Below are positions 7,395 to 16,601 of a stretch of 35,649 bases of DNA, piece by piece; positions within the stretch are counted from its first letter, which is position 1, and each line of letters opens with the position of its first letter. The notes under the pieces were generated by a model. It was given only the letters and a program-made list of their open reading frames with translations. It was not told the DNA's origin and searched no databases. The translations under genes and the position numbers were made by a program. The stretch is from contig JAQXEH010000051.1 of the NCBI GenBank assembly GCA_029250925.1, positions 1-35,649 of the forward strand. The letters run 5' to 3'. Source of the DNA: Hellea sp. (GTDB lineage: Bacteria > Pseudomonadota > Alphaproteobacteria > Caulobacterales > Maricaulaceae).

Positions 7395-9137
7395 TTGTTT
7401 AAAGCTTTCATAAATTTTATAATCCTTATTACACTAATGGGTTTTTTCTCAACCGCACTTTCCAATGAGTTAAATGAAGTTAATCAGTATGTTGATAACA
7501 ATGGTTCGGGTAAATTAGTTATTGCCAAAAATGGAATGGTTTCTTCACAAGATTTTATTGCCTCTGAGGTAGGTAGAAATATATTAATCAAGGGAGGTAA
7601 TGCCGTAGATGCTGCTGTCGCAACTGGTTTCGCGTTAGCTGTTACTCATCCACAAGCTGGAAACCTAGGCGGCGGGGGCTTCATGCTAGTAAGTTTGGCG
7701 GAAGAAAAAAATGTTCTTTCTTTAGATTTCCGTGAAACGGCGCCTTCAGCAGCAACTAAGGATATGTACCTTGATATAGATGGGGAGGTTGATACAAACA
7801 GCGCACAGTATTCCAGATCATCATCAGGTGTTCCCGGTACTGTGATGGGCCTACTCCATGCTTTGGAGGAGTACGGCACTATGCCACGTGAAATGGTAAT
7901 GCAGCCAGCAATAGAACTAGCACAAAATGGTTTTATCATGAGTGCCCATTTGGCTGAAAGTTTAAATTATCATAGGAACGAATTATCTATTGATAAAAGT
8001 TCAATAGAGTATTTTTTAAATCATCAAAAAGGCCAAGTTTTTAAGCAACCAGATTTAGCTGAAACGCTGAAACGCATAGCTAAGTTTGGCTCTCAGGACT
8101 TTTATTCTGGTGAAACTGCTGACTTAATTGTAGCTGAAATGAAATCAGGTAGAGGTTTAATTACCCACAAAGATTTAAAAAATTACAAAGTAGTGACCCG
8201 AAAACCTATTATTGGAAATTACAAAGGTTATGAACTTTATGCCATGTCGCCTCCTTCCTCAGGGGGTGTGCATATAATTCAAATGTTAAATATTTTAAGT
8301 GGATACGATTTAAAAAGTGATGGCCATAATTCAGCCTCATATTTGCATAAAATGATTGAGGCAATGAGACGTGCTTATGCTGATAGATCTAAGTACTTAG
8401 GGGACCCTGACTTTGTGGATGTTCCTGTGAAATCGCTAACTTCATCAGTTTATGCTGATGCATTAAGAGCTAGCATTGATTTAGGAGCGGCTACCTTATC
8501 CGAAACCATTAGACCAGGCTCTCAAATGCCAAGAGAAAGTATGAATACAACTCACTATTCAATAATAGATAAAAATGGAAATGCAGTCTCAGTGACTTAT
8601 ACTTTAAATTTTTCCTATGGCAGTGGTTATAGCGTTGATGGTGCTGGATTTTTATTGAATAATGAAATGGATGACTTTTCATCTAAGCCAGGCTCACCTA
8701 ACGGTTACGGTTTGATCGGCGGCGAAGCAAATAAAATTGTCCCTGCAAAACGGCCATTGTCGTCTATGACGCCTATGATTGTAAAAAAAGATAATAAGGT
8801 TGTGTTGGTCACAGGTAGCCCTGGGGGGTCACGAATAATTACATCAGTTTTACAGATGGTGTTGAATGTAATCGAATGGAATATGGATCTTTTCGAAGCT
8901 GTTAATCAGCCGCGTTTACACCATCAGTGGTTACCTGACGTCGTTAATATTGAAAAAGGCATATCTGTTGATACTTTGAATGAACTTAATGAAATGGGAC
9001 ATAAATTCTTACTGGATGAAAATGGAAACTATAATTATGATATCCTTGGGCGAGTAAACTCTGTAGGACAAAAGGGTAAATTTTTAAATGGTTCTGCAGA
9101 CCCTCGCGGAGCCAAGTCTGCTGCCATCGGCTATTAG
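7395..9137 (+). CDS. ggt: Gamma-glutamyltransferase (periplasmic proenzyme)
   Basis: GGT removes or transfers the gamma-glutamyl group of glutathione and related compounds in the periplasm. The 580-residue precursor has a signal peptide at about 1-23 (hydrophobic FINFIILITLMGFFSTAL). The large subunit contains THPQAGNLGGGGFMLV (84-99). Self-cleavage is predicted before T385 in MNTTHYSIIDKNGNAVSVTY, which becomes the N-terminal nucleophile of the small subunit. LSSMTPMIV and GSPGGSRIITSVLQ are the substrate-pocket motifs. The start is a TTG at 7395 with AAGGG about eight bases upstream. The next in-frame ATG (7437) would remove most of the signal peptide, so TTG is preferred. It follows the ligase gene by 11 bases and is probably in the same transcript. 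Confidence 0.95.
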   Translation: MFKAFINFIILITLMGFFSTALSNELNEVNQYVDNNGSGKLVIAKNGMVSSQDFIASEVGRNILIKGGNAVDAAVATGFALAVTHPQAGNLGGGGFMLVSLAEEKNVLSLDFRETAPSAATKDMYLDIDGEVDTNSAQYSRSSSGVPGTVMGLLHALEEYGTMPREMVMQPAIELAQNGFIMSAHLAESLNYHRNELSIDKSSIEYFLNHQKGQVFKQPDLAETLKRIAKFGSQDFYSGETADLIVAEMKSGRGLITHKDLKNYKVVTRKPIIGNYKGYELYAMSPPSSGGVHIIQMLNILSGYDLKSDGHNSASYLHKMIEAMRRAYADRSKYLGDPDFVDVPVKSLTSSVYADALRASIDLGAATLSETIRPGSQMPRESMNTTHYSIIDKNGNAVSVTYTLNFSYGSGYSVDGAGFLLNNEMDDFSSKPGSPNGYGLIGGEANKIVPAKRPLSSMTPMIVKKDNKVVLVTGSPGGSRIITSVLQMVLNVIEWNMDLFEAVNQPRLHHQWLPDVVNIEKGISVDTLNELNEMGHKFLLDENGNYNYDILGRVNSVGQKGKFLNGSADPRGAKSAAIGY

Positions 9138-9229
9138 AAATTAATTAAATATCAAGAATGTTAAATATTTCTCTTAAGTTTTGGTGTCTTATTGTCTAGC
9201 ATAGTGTGAATCACCTAAAGGTTAATTAA

Positions 9230-9832
9230 ATGCCTTCAAATGTCAGCCCTGAAATTGAACAATTGATAAAGTTATTGTCAAAACTATCGGGATTAGGCCC
9301 CCGATCGGCTCGCAGGGCTACACTAGACCTAGTTAAGAAACGAGAAGCTTTAATGCGACCTTTAGCAAGTGCTATGACTCAAGCAGTTGATAGAATATCT
9401 ACCTGTAGTAAATGTGGTAATGTTGACGTTAACGATCCCTGCTATATCTGTTCTTCTCTATCAAGAGACAAAACAATTATCTGTGTTGTTCAAGAAGTAA
9501 GTGACCTTTGGGCTATGGAGCGCGCAGGAGCGTTTCGGGGACAATACCATGTTTTAGGTGGAACATTATCTGCTTTAGATGGAATTAGGCCTGAAGATTT
9601 GAATATTTCTGATTTGATTTCTAGGGCAGTCGCCGATCCTGTGAAAGAGGTTATTTTGGCGATGAGTGCGACCATTGATGGCCAAACTACTGCTCATTAC
9701 ATAACCGATCATCTTGCAGATAAAGATGTAATTGTATCAAGATTGGCACACGGAGTGCCCGTGGGAGGTGAGTTAGATTATCTTGATGATGGGACTATAA
9801 CTGCTGCTATGAATAGTCGTAGAATATTATAA
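9230..9832 (+). CDS. recR: Recombination mediator protein RecR
   Basis: RecR works with RecF and RecO to load RecA on gapped single-stranded DNA. At 200 residues it has the usual length. The helix-hairpin-helix [17 protein letters not shown] lies near 19-35. A zinc finger is formed by C59, C62, C71 and C74 ([16 protein letters not shown]), and a Toprim domain follows ([37 protein letters not shown]). The C-terminal [20 protein letters not shown] block with its Walker-B-like end is intact. AAAGG lies nine bases before the ATG. A 92-bp gap separates it from ggt, long enough for its own promoter. It is normally the third gene of the dnaX-ybaB-recR set. Confidence 0.98.
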   Translation: MPSNVSPEIEQLIKLLSKLSGLGPRSARRATLDLVKKREALMRPLASAMTQAVDRISTCSKCGNVDVNDPCYICSSLSRDKTIICVVQEVSDLWAMERAGAFRGQYHVLGGTLSALDGIRPEDLNISDLISRAVADPVKEVILAMSATIDGQTTAHYITDHLADKDVIVSRLAHGVPVGGELDYLDDGTITAAMNSRRIL

Positions 9833-9852
9833 TATAAAACACTATTAGTTGA

Positions 9853-10941
9853 TTATTTTAAATTGGGAATACTTCCTTTTTCAATATCTGAGTCCAAGTT
9901 ATCACTTAAATTAACATCCACATTTTCTATTTTATCTGCCCTCTTAGTTATTTTTTCGGTACTAATTCTTATTTTTTTAATATCCTCTGTTGATGCATTG
10001 AAATGCTTTTGTAGATTTTCGACCCTTTCATCCAGACGATTAATGTCTTTGCTTAATAAACCCACCTCTTTCTGAATAATATGAGCTTGTTCCTGCATTG
10101 CCGCATCTCTCATCACCGCATGGATAGTATGTAATGTTGCCATGAAAGTTGTCGGTGATACAATCATAACTTTCAATTCGAAGCTTTTATCGATAACTTT
10201 AGGGAAATTGGAATGTAGCTCAGCATAGATTGCTTCACTAGGTAAAAATAACATAGCTACGTCGTGAGTTTCGCCAGAAATTAAGTATTTTTCGGCTACA
10301 TCCTTGATGTGTATTGTCACGTCGCGAGAAAATTGTTTGGCTGCCTGCAATTCATCGCTAGTATTTTCTGAATCAGTTAAGCGCCTCCAAGACTCCATTG
10401 GAAACTTACTATCAATAGCAACATCATCCTGATCACCGGGCAAGTGTATGATTGCATCAACGCGCTTTCCGTTAGAAAGGGTATGTTGGAATGAATATGA
10501 GGCTTTAGGCAAGTAGTTTTCAATCAAGTCTTGCATTTGCTTTTCGCCAAAGGCACCGCGGGATTGCTTGTTTGAAAGAAGATTTTGCAGACCCGAAACT
10601 TCAGTTGATAAAGTTTCAATATTTTTTTGTGCTCGGTCAATTAAAGCTAGGCGTTCATGAAGCTGCTTTAGACTATTAGAATTGCGTTCTTGAGTGTCCT
10701 GTATGGATTTACCAACACGGTCAGATACTGTATTAAGTCTTTTATCAAGACTTTCTCTAAATAGTGCTTCACGTTTAGCACTATCTTCTGATAATTGCGA
10801 AATACGGCCTAGTATTTCTTCTTCGAATGATGATTTTTCCTTTTTTTTAGGCTTTGCGCGATAATAAGCAAGTCCAACTAACAATACAGACAGAATTAAA
10901 AAAAGTATTACTAAAATTGGAGATGTAAAAAAATATTCCAT
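9853..10941 (-). CDS. rmuC: DNA recombination protein RmuC homologue
   Basis: RmuC-family proteins are membrane-anchored and nuclease-like. In E. coli the protein limits inversions between short inverted repeats; its biochemical activity is still not well defined. The 362 residues show one N-terminal membrane helix (about 9-27, ILVILFLILSVLLVGLAYY), a long coiled coil (about 40-125), and the conserved RmuC domain. That domain has RGAFGEKQMQDLIENYLP and the nuclease-fold signature RVDAIIHLPGDQDDVAIDSK, followed by VAMLFLPSEAIYAELHS and SPTTFMATLHTIHAVMRD. A second coiled coil (about 290-330) leads to the C-terminus. It lies 16 bases downstream of the longest ispG reading frame's stop, in the same direction, and converges on recR. 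Confidence 0.93.
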   Translation of the reverse strand: MEYFFTSPILVILFLILSVLLVGLAYYRAKPKKKEKSSFEEEILGRISQLSEDSAKREALFRESLDKRLNTVSDRVGKSIQDTQERNSNSLKQLHERLALIDRAQKNIETLSTEVSGLQNLLSNKQSRGAFGEKQMQDLIENYLPKASYSFQHTLSNGKRVDAIIHLPGDQDDVAIDSKFPMESWRRLTDSENTSDELQAAKQFSRDVTIHIKDVAEKYLISGETHDVAMLFLPSEAIYAELHSNFPKVIDKSFELKVMIVSPTTFMATLHTIHAVMRDAAMQEQAHIIQKEVGLLSKDINRLDERVENLQKHFNASTEDIKKIRISTEKITKRADKIENVDVNLSDNLDSDIEKGSIPNLK

Positions 10942-10957
10942 ATTATAATCTAATACC

Positions 10958-12082
10958 TTATTGCGATTTCTTTATTAAGGTAGCTCGCTCTTCAACTTTT
11001 CTGACAATATCATCTATCATATCTTTATTGTCAGTTTTTCCTGTTTTTATGCCAGATGCGTACATCATCCCATATCCCGCCATACCGCCTGTAAAGCCAA
11101 TATCCGTGAACAAAGCTTCACCGGGGCCATTTACCACGCAGCCTATAATTGATAGACTTATTGGTTCAGTAATGTGCGCAAGACGGTCTTCTAAAATTTG
11201 AACTGTTTTTATAACATCGAACCCCTGCCTCGCACAGGATGGACACGAAATTATATTTACTCCGCGGGATCGAATTCCTAGGGATTTAAGAATGTCAAAG
11301 CCCACTTTAACTTCTTCAACAGGATCGGCTGATAAAGAAACTCTTATAGTATCGCCTATTCCTGCCCATAATAAATTCCCCATGCCGATTGAGGACTTTA
11401 CTGAACCTATCCTTTTACCGCCTGCTTCTGTTACTCCGAGATGCAACGGAGCGTCTGTACAATCGGCAAGTTTTTGATATGCAGCCATCGTTAGAAAAAT
11501 ATCACTAGCTTTGACACTAATTTTGTAATTATCAAAGTTTTCATCTTCGAGCATTTGTGCATGCATAAGAGCACTCTCTACCATCGCATCTGGACATGGT
11601 TCTCCATATTTCTCTAATAGCTCTTTTTCTAAGCTACCTCCGTTGACCCCTATACGTATTGAACAGTTATTGGCTTTTGCTGCTGCCACAATTTCTTTTA
11701 CGCGGTTTTGGCCTCCAATATTACCTGGGTTAATTCTTAAGCATGAAACCCCATTATCAGCAGACTCAATTCCGCGTTTATAGTGAAAGTGAATATCAGC
11801 TACAATTGGTATCGAGACTTGATTACAAATTTCTTTCATCGCAGCACTACTTGGAATATCCGGAACTGAAACGCGAACAATATCTGCCCCTGCAGCTTCT
11901 AATTCATAAATTTGCTTTAAAGTTTCTGGGATATTATGAGTAATAGTATTTGTCATTGACTGAACAGCGATTGGTGCGCCTCCACCAACAGGAACAGAGC
12001 CAACCATAATTCTTCTAGACTTTCTTCTTTCTATAGTGCGCCACGGGCGAATTGAATTTATATCATTTTTTGCAGTAGTCAT
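10958..12082 (-). CDS. ispG: 4-hydroxy-3-methylbut-2-en-1-yl diphosphate synthase
   Basis: IspG (GcpE) is the [4Fe-4S] enzyme of the MEP pathway that converts MEcPP to HMBPP for isoprenoid synthesis. Motifs are [46 protein letters not shown], and the cluster ligands in [12 protein letters not shown] (CxxC) and the third cysteine plus glutamate in [10 protein letters not shown]. The open frame reaches back to a GTG at 12118. The ATG at 12082 ([10 protein letters not shown]) has AAGAGA at the right distance and matches the usual alphaproteobacterial start, giving 374 residues. It lies directly after the RodZ-like gene (39 bases, or 3 bases if the GTG is used) and is probably co-transcribed with it. 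Confidence 0.97.
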   Translation of the reverse strand: MTTAKNDINSIRPWRTIERRKSRRIMVGSVPVGGGAPIAVQSMTNTITHNIPETLKQIYELEAAGADIVRVSVPDIPSSAAMKEICNQVSIPIVADIHFHYKRGIESADNGVSCLRINPGNIGGQNRVKEIVAAAKANNCSIRIGVNGGSLEKELLEKYGEPCPDAMVESALMHAQMLEDENFDNYKISVKASDIFLTMAAYQKLADCTDAPLHLGVTEAGGKRIGSVKSSIGMGNLLWAGIGDTIRVSLSADPVEEVKVGFDILKSLGIRSRGVNIISCPSCARQGFDVIKTVQILEDRLAHITEPISLSIIGCVVNGPGEALFTDIGFTGGMAGYGMMYASGIKTGKTDNKDMIDDIVRKVEERATLIKKSQ

Positions 12083-12121
12083 ATAAGTGTCTCTTGCATA
12101 TTTAGCCGCAAATTGCACTGA

Positions 12122-12931
12122 TTATTTAAAGGAATTGTAGTCAATTATTGCTACACCTCGCTCACCTATAATGTAGCCTTTTTGCAACCCTTTTTTGATT
12201 TTAAGAGCCCCCCCATCCCGCACTGAAATTGATTCAATTTCTTTAATTTTACCTTTCCAAGTTTCAGAGGTTAACATAATTTTTGAAAAAATTATTTTTC
12301 CATTAATATTTTTAATTTCTACCCACGTCGGTGCAATCGTCTCGAGTATTATACTTTCAGGGCTTGAGTACTCATCAAAATTATTTTCCCAGTATACAGG
12401 GAAATAATTTTCTAGCTCAGTTGGTGAAAATATATAATTTGCTTCTGAATTTACTCCATTAAAGTTCAAGTTAGCGGTCATCGAGAATAATTTTGAATTG
12501 AGTAGAGTAATAAATAGGACGACAAGGGCTGAAAGACCAATGACTAGTAAGTATTTATTCAGGGCCTTTGCTTCATGTAACGGCTCTGATTTTTGTAATC
12601 TTTTAATGTTAGGGTTTTTGCTTTCACTTTTGAACCTATCGACAGCATAATTTCCATCTATACCTAGAAAGTTTGCATAAGACCTAACATACCCCAAGAC
12701 ATAAGCAATTGATGGTAGCTCATAAAGATCAAGACACTCTATTGACTCCAAGTACTTGGCTTGAATTTTTATATCCTCTGATACATCAGAAAATGATAAA
12801 TTTAGTTCGCTACGTGCATCTCGTAACTCTATTCCGATATGACTTAATGTTTTTTGCAAGTTTAGTAGTTTCTTGATGTAATAAATAAGTTTGTATATTC
12901 GATGAGGGTTAATAACATTTACTGATAACAT
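12122..12931 (-). CDS. RodZ-like protein: helix-turn-helix, membrane helix, DUF4115
   Basis: This is a 269-residue protein with the RodZ layout. A cytoplasmic HTH_25 domain (about 31-98) has IGIELRDARSELNLSFSDV and LPSIAYVLGYVRSYANFLGI. A basic linker leads to one membrane helix (about 127-147, YLLVIGLSALVVLFITLL), and a periplasmic beta-rich DUF4115-like domain (about 200-269) follows. In model bacteria RodZ links MreB to the elongation machinery; that role is inferred here. The first 24 residues are an odd basic/hydrophobic extension (RIYKLIYYIKKLLN) without a clear ribosome-binding site. A TTG at 12859 just before the family start is the alternative, so the true N-terminus is uncertain. 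The gene precedes ispG; I recall this order from other alphaproteobacteria. Confidence 0.82.
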   Translation of the reverse strand: MLSVNVINPHRIYKLIYYIKKLLNLQKTLSHIGIELRDARSELNLSFSDVSEDIKIQAKYLESIECLDLYELPSIAYVLGYVRSYANFLGIDGNYAVDRFKSESKNPNIKRLQKSEPLHEAKALNKYLLVIGLSALVVLFITLLNSKLFSMTANLNFNGVNSEANYIFSPTELENYFPVYWENNFDEYSSPESIILETIAPTWVEIKNINGKIIFSKIMLTSETWKGKIKEIESISVRDGGALKIKKGLQKGYIIGERGVAIIDYNSFK

Positions 12932-13015
12932 TCAATAGATAGTTAAGAAATTTTGTATTAATAAGTTAATCCGTCACATGTTAATGTAGGGGTTTTATCA
13001 TCTAAGTGTTACCAT

Positions 13016-13513
13016 ATGAGTATTATTAATAAATATATTCCAGAATTAGCCATAATTCTATCTGGCGGTGCATTAGTGTCAGCTTGGATTTTTGAATACG
13101 GATTTGGCTATCTTCCATGCACCATGTGTCACTGGCAGCGCTACGCGCATATGTTTGTAATTTTTATTGCTATTTTAATGTTTCTGATGCGTCGTTACAA
13201 AAATTACCAGACCCATTATATGAACATTTTTCTGATATTTGCATTTGTAGTATCGTCAATATTGGCATTTTGGCATACCGGTGTAGAATTTAATTGGTGG
13301 GATGGGCCTGAAACCTGTTCTACAGGTAGCCAAAATTATGATTTTGATATCAACAACCCACTTAAAGGTCTGGATGGAATGATTAGGCCTCCAGCGTGTA
13401 GTGAAGCGGTGTGGCATTTTCTAGGTTTGTCTATGGCGGCTTGGAATACTCTGATATCGTTAACTGGAGTGCTAATGGCTACATTAGCGACAAGACGGGA
13501 TTTAGAAAAATGA
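13016..13513 (+). CDS. dsbB: Disulfide bond formation protein B
   Basis: DsbB is an inner-membrane protein with four helices that reoxidises DsbA and passes electrons to ubiquinone. Of the 165 residues, the first periplasmic loop carries the active CxxC pair C35/C38 (LPCTMCHWQRYAH). The second loop carries the other pair, C101 (GPETCSTGSQ) and C128 (RPPACSEAVW). Four hydrophobic spans are visible (about 10-28, 44-58, 68-87, 133-158). The last codons overlap coq7 by four bases (ATGA). The start has only a weak AAGTG upstream. The adjoining coq7 makes the quinone that DsbB reduces, which fits co-expression. Confidence 0.94.
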   Translation: MSIINKYIPELAIILSGGALVSAWIFEYGFGYLPCTMCHWQRYAHMFVIFIAILMFLMRRYKNYQTHYMNIFLIFAFVVSSILAFWHTGVEFNWWDGPETCSTGSQNYDFDINNPLKGLDGMIRPPACSEAVWHFLGLSMAAWNTLISLTGVLMATLATRRDLEK

Positions 13514-14055
13514 GTTACAAAGCAAAGAGCCATGTGTCTGATGATGTTTCAAAGATGCTCCGTGTCGACCATGCGGGTGAATATGGAGCTGTTGCAATCT
13601 ATAGAGGTCAGCAAGCTGTTTTTAGGCATAACCCTAAGACTGCTTCCACGGCTTCAAAATTATCTCAAATGGAACAGGAAGAACAAAAGCATTTGGATGC
13701 TTTTGATAAACTATTAATTGAGAAAAATGTTCGTCCAACTGCTTTGATGCCATTGTGGAATTTTGCGGGCTATGGTTTAGGAGTACTTACTGCAATGATA
13801 AGTGAGAAAGCGGCACATGCATGCACAGAAGCTGTTGAAAGCGTTATTGAACAACACTATGGTGAGCAAGCAGAGAAAACTCAAGATATTGAGCCTGGTT
13901 TATCAGAGTTGTTCAAAGAATTTAGAGAAGATGAACTTCATCACCGTGATATTGCTGTTGAGAATGGAGCGCATGAAGCTCCGGCGTATAATTTGCTATC
14001 AAATATTATAAAAGCAGGCTGTCACGCTGCTATTAAAATTACTAAAGTTGTATAA
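13510..14055 (+). CDS. coq7: Demethoxyubiquinone hydroxylase (Coq7 type, di-iron)
   Basis: Coq7 hydroxylates C6 of the demethoxyubiquinone ring, the penultimate step of ubiquinone synthesis. The 181 residues form a ferritin-like four-helix bundle with the iron ligands in place: E24 (HAGEYGAVAIYRGQ), E58 and H61 (EQEEQKHLDAF), a glutamate of ACTEAVESVIEQHY (E107 or E110), and E142 and H145 (FREDELHHRDIA). The open frame runs upstream inside dsbB to 13411, but the ATG at 13510 fits the family start and gives the ATGA overlap with dsbB. Like other Coq7 proteins it should be a peripheral membrane protein. It converges with the glycosyltransferase gene nine bases away. Confidence 0.96.
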   Translation: MSYKAKSHVSDDVSKMLRVDHAGEYGAVAIYRGQQAVFRHNPKTASTASKLSQMEQEEQKHLDAFDKLLIEKNVRPTALMPLWNFAGYGLGVLTAMISEKAAHACTEAVESVIEQHYGEQAEKTQDIEPGLSELFKEFREDELHHRDIAVENGAHEAPAYNLLSNIIKAGCHAAIKITKVV

Positions 14056-14064
14056 ATACCTCTT

Positions 14065-15063
14065 TTAATCAAATTTAATTTTTACGGACCCATCACCCCT
14101 CATTAATGGTTTTATAGGATTTATTGTTAATATTTTTAACAAAGCCATAAGGTTCACACTACGTTGGATGTTTTTTCTCTCTTTCCATATGTATGGCAGA
14201 CCTCTCACCCCATCATAAACACCCCGTAGTGTAGGTTTTATTCTATTTTTACGAAATATCGACCAAAATATAAAAGCAAAATTTAATAAAATATGCGCAA
14301 TGCCAAATAATAACAAACCACTAACCGGCATGCATTTAACAAATGTCCATATCCTATTACGTGTTCCATGATAAACTGCAAAATCTGAAGCTTTTCCCGA
14401 TATACCGCTACTTACATGGTATACAACAGCATCAGATTTTTGTATACATTTGCCCCCTGCTAACCGAATCCGGAAAGCCAAATCTACATCTTCATGGTAA
14501 CAGAAGTATTTTTCATCAAATCCCCCTATATCTAAAAATACTTTTTTTTCATACATAGCTGCAGCTGCACATGGCCCAAATACTTCCCTATCTTCTAGTA
14601 TTGTTCCGATTGAAGATTGGTTATGTTTTCCGCGCCAAGCTAACCCGCTAATATGATAAAAATCTCCAATTCCATCAAATTTGTGATTATCATTAGCTAA
14701 ATACTGAGTGCTACCTACCATTTTAATGCCTGGAAAAAGCTTTGTTGCTTCTAGTAGTTTTTTTAACCAATCTGGAGATGCAAAAGCATCAGGGTTTAGT
14801 AATGCTATCCAATCGCCCTGGCATTTTTTTACTGCAAAATTGTTTGCATATGCAAAACCTGTATTTTTACTTAATTCTATTACTTTGAATCTATTATCTA
14901 ATTCAGGAATTTTTTCTAAAGAATTATCGGTTGACCCATTATCGATGATTATGCACTCAAAATCGGAGTATGTTTGATTAGCCACAGAATCAATTGAATT
15001 ATTCAACCATTTTTCTCCATTATAGTTAACTATAATTACAGATATTTTTGGACGTTTTCCCAT
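14065..15063 (-). CDS. Family 2 glycosyltransferase
   Basis: This GT-A fold glycosyltransferase (GT2, rhamnosyltransferase/WcaA-like) has about 332 residues. It shows SVIIVNYNGEKWLNNSIDSV, IIIDNGSTDNSLEKI, WIALLNPDAFASPDWL (the metal-binding D-x-D equivalent), FGPCAAAAMYEKKVF and GGFDEKYFCYHEDVDLAFR, where the ED pair is the usual catalytic-base region. A hydrophobic span near the C-terminus (LLLFGIAHILLNFAFIFWSI) suggests attachment to the inner membrane. It probably adds a sugar to surface polysaccharide or lipopolysaccharide; donor and acceptor are unknown. The frame extends to a GTG at 15099, but the ATG at 15063, just before the conserved strand, is preferred; neither has a strong ribosome-binding site. 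It is a lone gene, divergent from ahcY. Confidence 0.88.
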   Translation of the reverse strand: MGKRPKISVIIVNYNGEKWLNNSIDSVANQTYSDFECIIIDNGSTDNSLEKIPELDNRFKVIELSKNTGFAYANNFAVKKCQGDWIALLNPDAFASPDWLKKLLEATKLFPGIKMVGSTQYLANDNHKFDGIGDFYHISGLAWRGKHNQSSIGTILEDREVFGPCAAAAMYEKKVFLDIGGFDEKYFCYHEDVDLAFRIRLAGGKCIQKSDAVVYHVSSGISGKASDFAVYHGTRNRIWTFVKCMPVSGLLLFGIAHILLNFAFIFWSIFRKNRIKPTLRGVYDGVRGLPYIWKERKNIQRSVNLMALLKILTINPIKPLMRGDGSVKIKFD

Positions 15064-15175
15064 TTTATAATGTTTTGCAAATTTCAGTCCAAAGGTCACG
15101 ATAAAAAGTTGTATTTTTTGTAATAAATTACCTATATGGAGAATCCATAATCGTGTCTTTTAGGGATAACAAAAA

Positions 15176-16573
15176 ATGAATAATGCTAATTATGTTGTTA
15201 AAGATATTAAACTTGCGGAATACGGACGTAAAGAAATTAATATTGCTGAAACTGAAATGCCTGGTTTAATGGCATTAAGAAATGAGTTCTCAGAAGAAAA
15301 GCCTCTTTCAGGTGCGCGCATTGTGGGTTCTTTACATATGACAATCCAAACTGCGGTCCTTATTGAAACATTGACATTTTTGGGAGCAGAGGTTCGTTGG
15401 GCATCATGTAATATTTTTTCTACGCAAGACCATGCGGCTGCGGCAATTGCAGCCTCAGGTGTTCCAGTGTTCGCCATAAAGGGGCAGAGTTTGGAAGAGC
15501 ATTGGGATTATTTGGACCAGTCTTTCCTTTTCGAAGATGGGCCTAACATAATTCTCGATGATGGAGGCGATGCCACCCTCTACGTTCTCCTTGGTGCGCG
15601 AGTTGAGGAAGGCGAAACTCACTTAATAGATGCTGAACCAAAATCTGAGGAAGAAGCAGCAATTTTTGCGCAAATACGGAAAAGAATTAAATCATCGCCT
15701 GGGTGGTTTATAAAAACACGTCATCAAATAGTAGGGGTTTCGGAAGAGACAACAACAGGAGTTCACAGATTGTACGAATTAGTAGAAAAGCAGCAATTAC
15801 CATTTCCTGCTATCAATGTTAATGACTCTGTTACTAAATCAAAGTTCGATAATAAATATGGCTGCAAGGAGTCATTAGTTGACGGTATCAGGCGAGCTAC
15901 CGATACTATGATGGCTGGAAAAACGGCTGTTGTATGTGGTTACGGTGATGTTGGGAAAGGATCTGCTGCTTCATTGAGGGGATCTGGTGCAAGGGTAAAG
16001 GTAACAGAAATTGACCCGATATGTGCCCTGCAGGCCGCAATGGACGGATATGAGGTTACTACACTTGAGGATGCAGTATCAGACGCTGATATTTTTATTA
16101 CGACTACGGGTAATAAAGACGTTATTAGAATCGAACATATGCGTGAAATGAAAGATATGGCAATTGTGGGTAATATAGGCCATTTTGATAACGAAATTCA
16201 AGTTGCGGCGCTTAAAAATCACAAGTGGACAAACATAAAGGACCAGGTCGACATGATTACCTTTCCTGGTGGAGACAGACTAATATTATTATCCGAAGGT
16301 CGTTTGTTGAATCTCGGAAATGCAACAGGGCACCCAAGTTTTGTGATGTCTGCTAGCTTTACTAATCAGGTATTGGCCCAAATTGAGCTATGGGTGCATA
16401 ATAATAGATATGAGAATAAGGTTTATATGTTGCCCAAGCATTTAGATGAAAAGGTCGCGCGACTTCACCTTGAAAAAATTGGCGTAAAACTCACAAAAAT
16501 GTCTAAAGAGCAGTCCGATTATATAGGTGTTAATCAATCAGGCCCCTACAAGCCAGATCATTATAGATATTAG
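15176..16573 (+). CDS. ahcY: Adenosylhomocysteinase
   Basis: AhcY hydrolyses S-adenosylhomocysteine to homocysteine and adenosine, which relieves product inhibition of methyltransferases. At 465 residues it has the usual bacterial length. Visible motifs are [16 protein letters not shown] (51-66), [16 protein letters not shown] (78-92), the NAD-binding loop [17 protein letters not shown] (251-267) and the C-terminal DHYRY. AGGGATA precedes the ATG. The 76 bases between the coding end of the divergent glycosyltransferase gene's long frame and this start are AT-rich and hold no GC-rich helix resembling an SAH or SAM riboswitch. It is followed after 28 bases by metK, so the two SAM-cycle genes should share a transcript. 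Confidence 0.97.
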   Translation: MNNANYVVKDIKLAEYGRKEINIAETEMPGLMALRNEFSEEKPLSGARIVGSLHMTIQTAVLIETLTFLGAEVRWASCNIFSTQDHAAAAIAASGVPVFAIKGQSLEEHWDYLDQSFLFEDGPNIILDDGGDATLYVLLGARVEEGETHLIDAEPKSEEEAAIFAQIRKRIKSSPGWFIKTRHQIVGVSEETTTGVHRLYELVEKQQLPFPAINVNDSVTKSKFDNKYGCKESLVDGIRRATDTMMAGKTAVVCGYGDVGKGSAASLRGSGARVKVTEIDPICALQAAMDGYEVTTLEDAVSDADIFITTTGNKDVIRIEHMREMKDMAIVGNIGHFDNEIQVAALKNHKWTNIKDQVDMITFPGGDRLILLSEGRLLNLGNATGHPSFVMSASFTNQVLAQIELWVHNNRYENKVYMLPKHLDEKVARLHLEKIGVKLTKMSKEQSDYIGVNQSGPYKPDHYRY

Positions 16574-16601
16574 TACCCTTAGATTCAAGAAAGTTTAAAT
16601 A

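Noticed and set aside
15100-15175. Possible SAM or SAH riboswitch ahead of ahcY-metK.
   Set aside because: The 76-base leader is AT-rich with no GC-rich paired arms or known consensus, and the ahcY-metK gap is only 28 bases.
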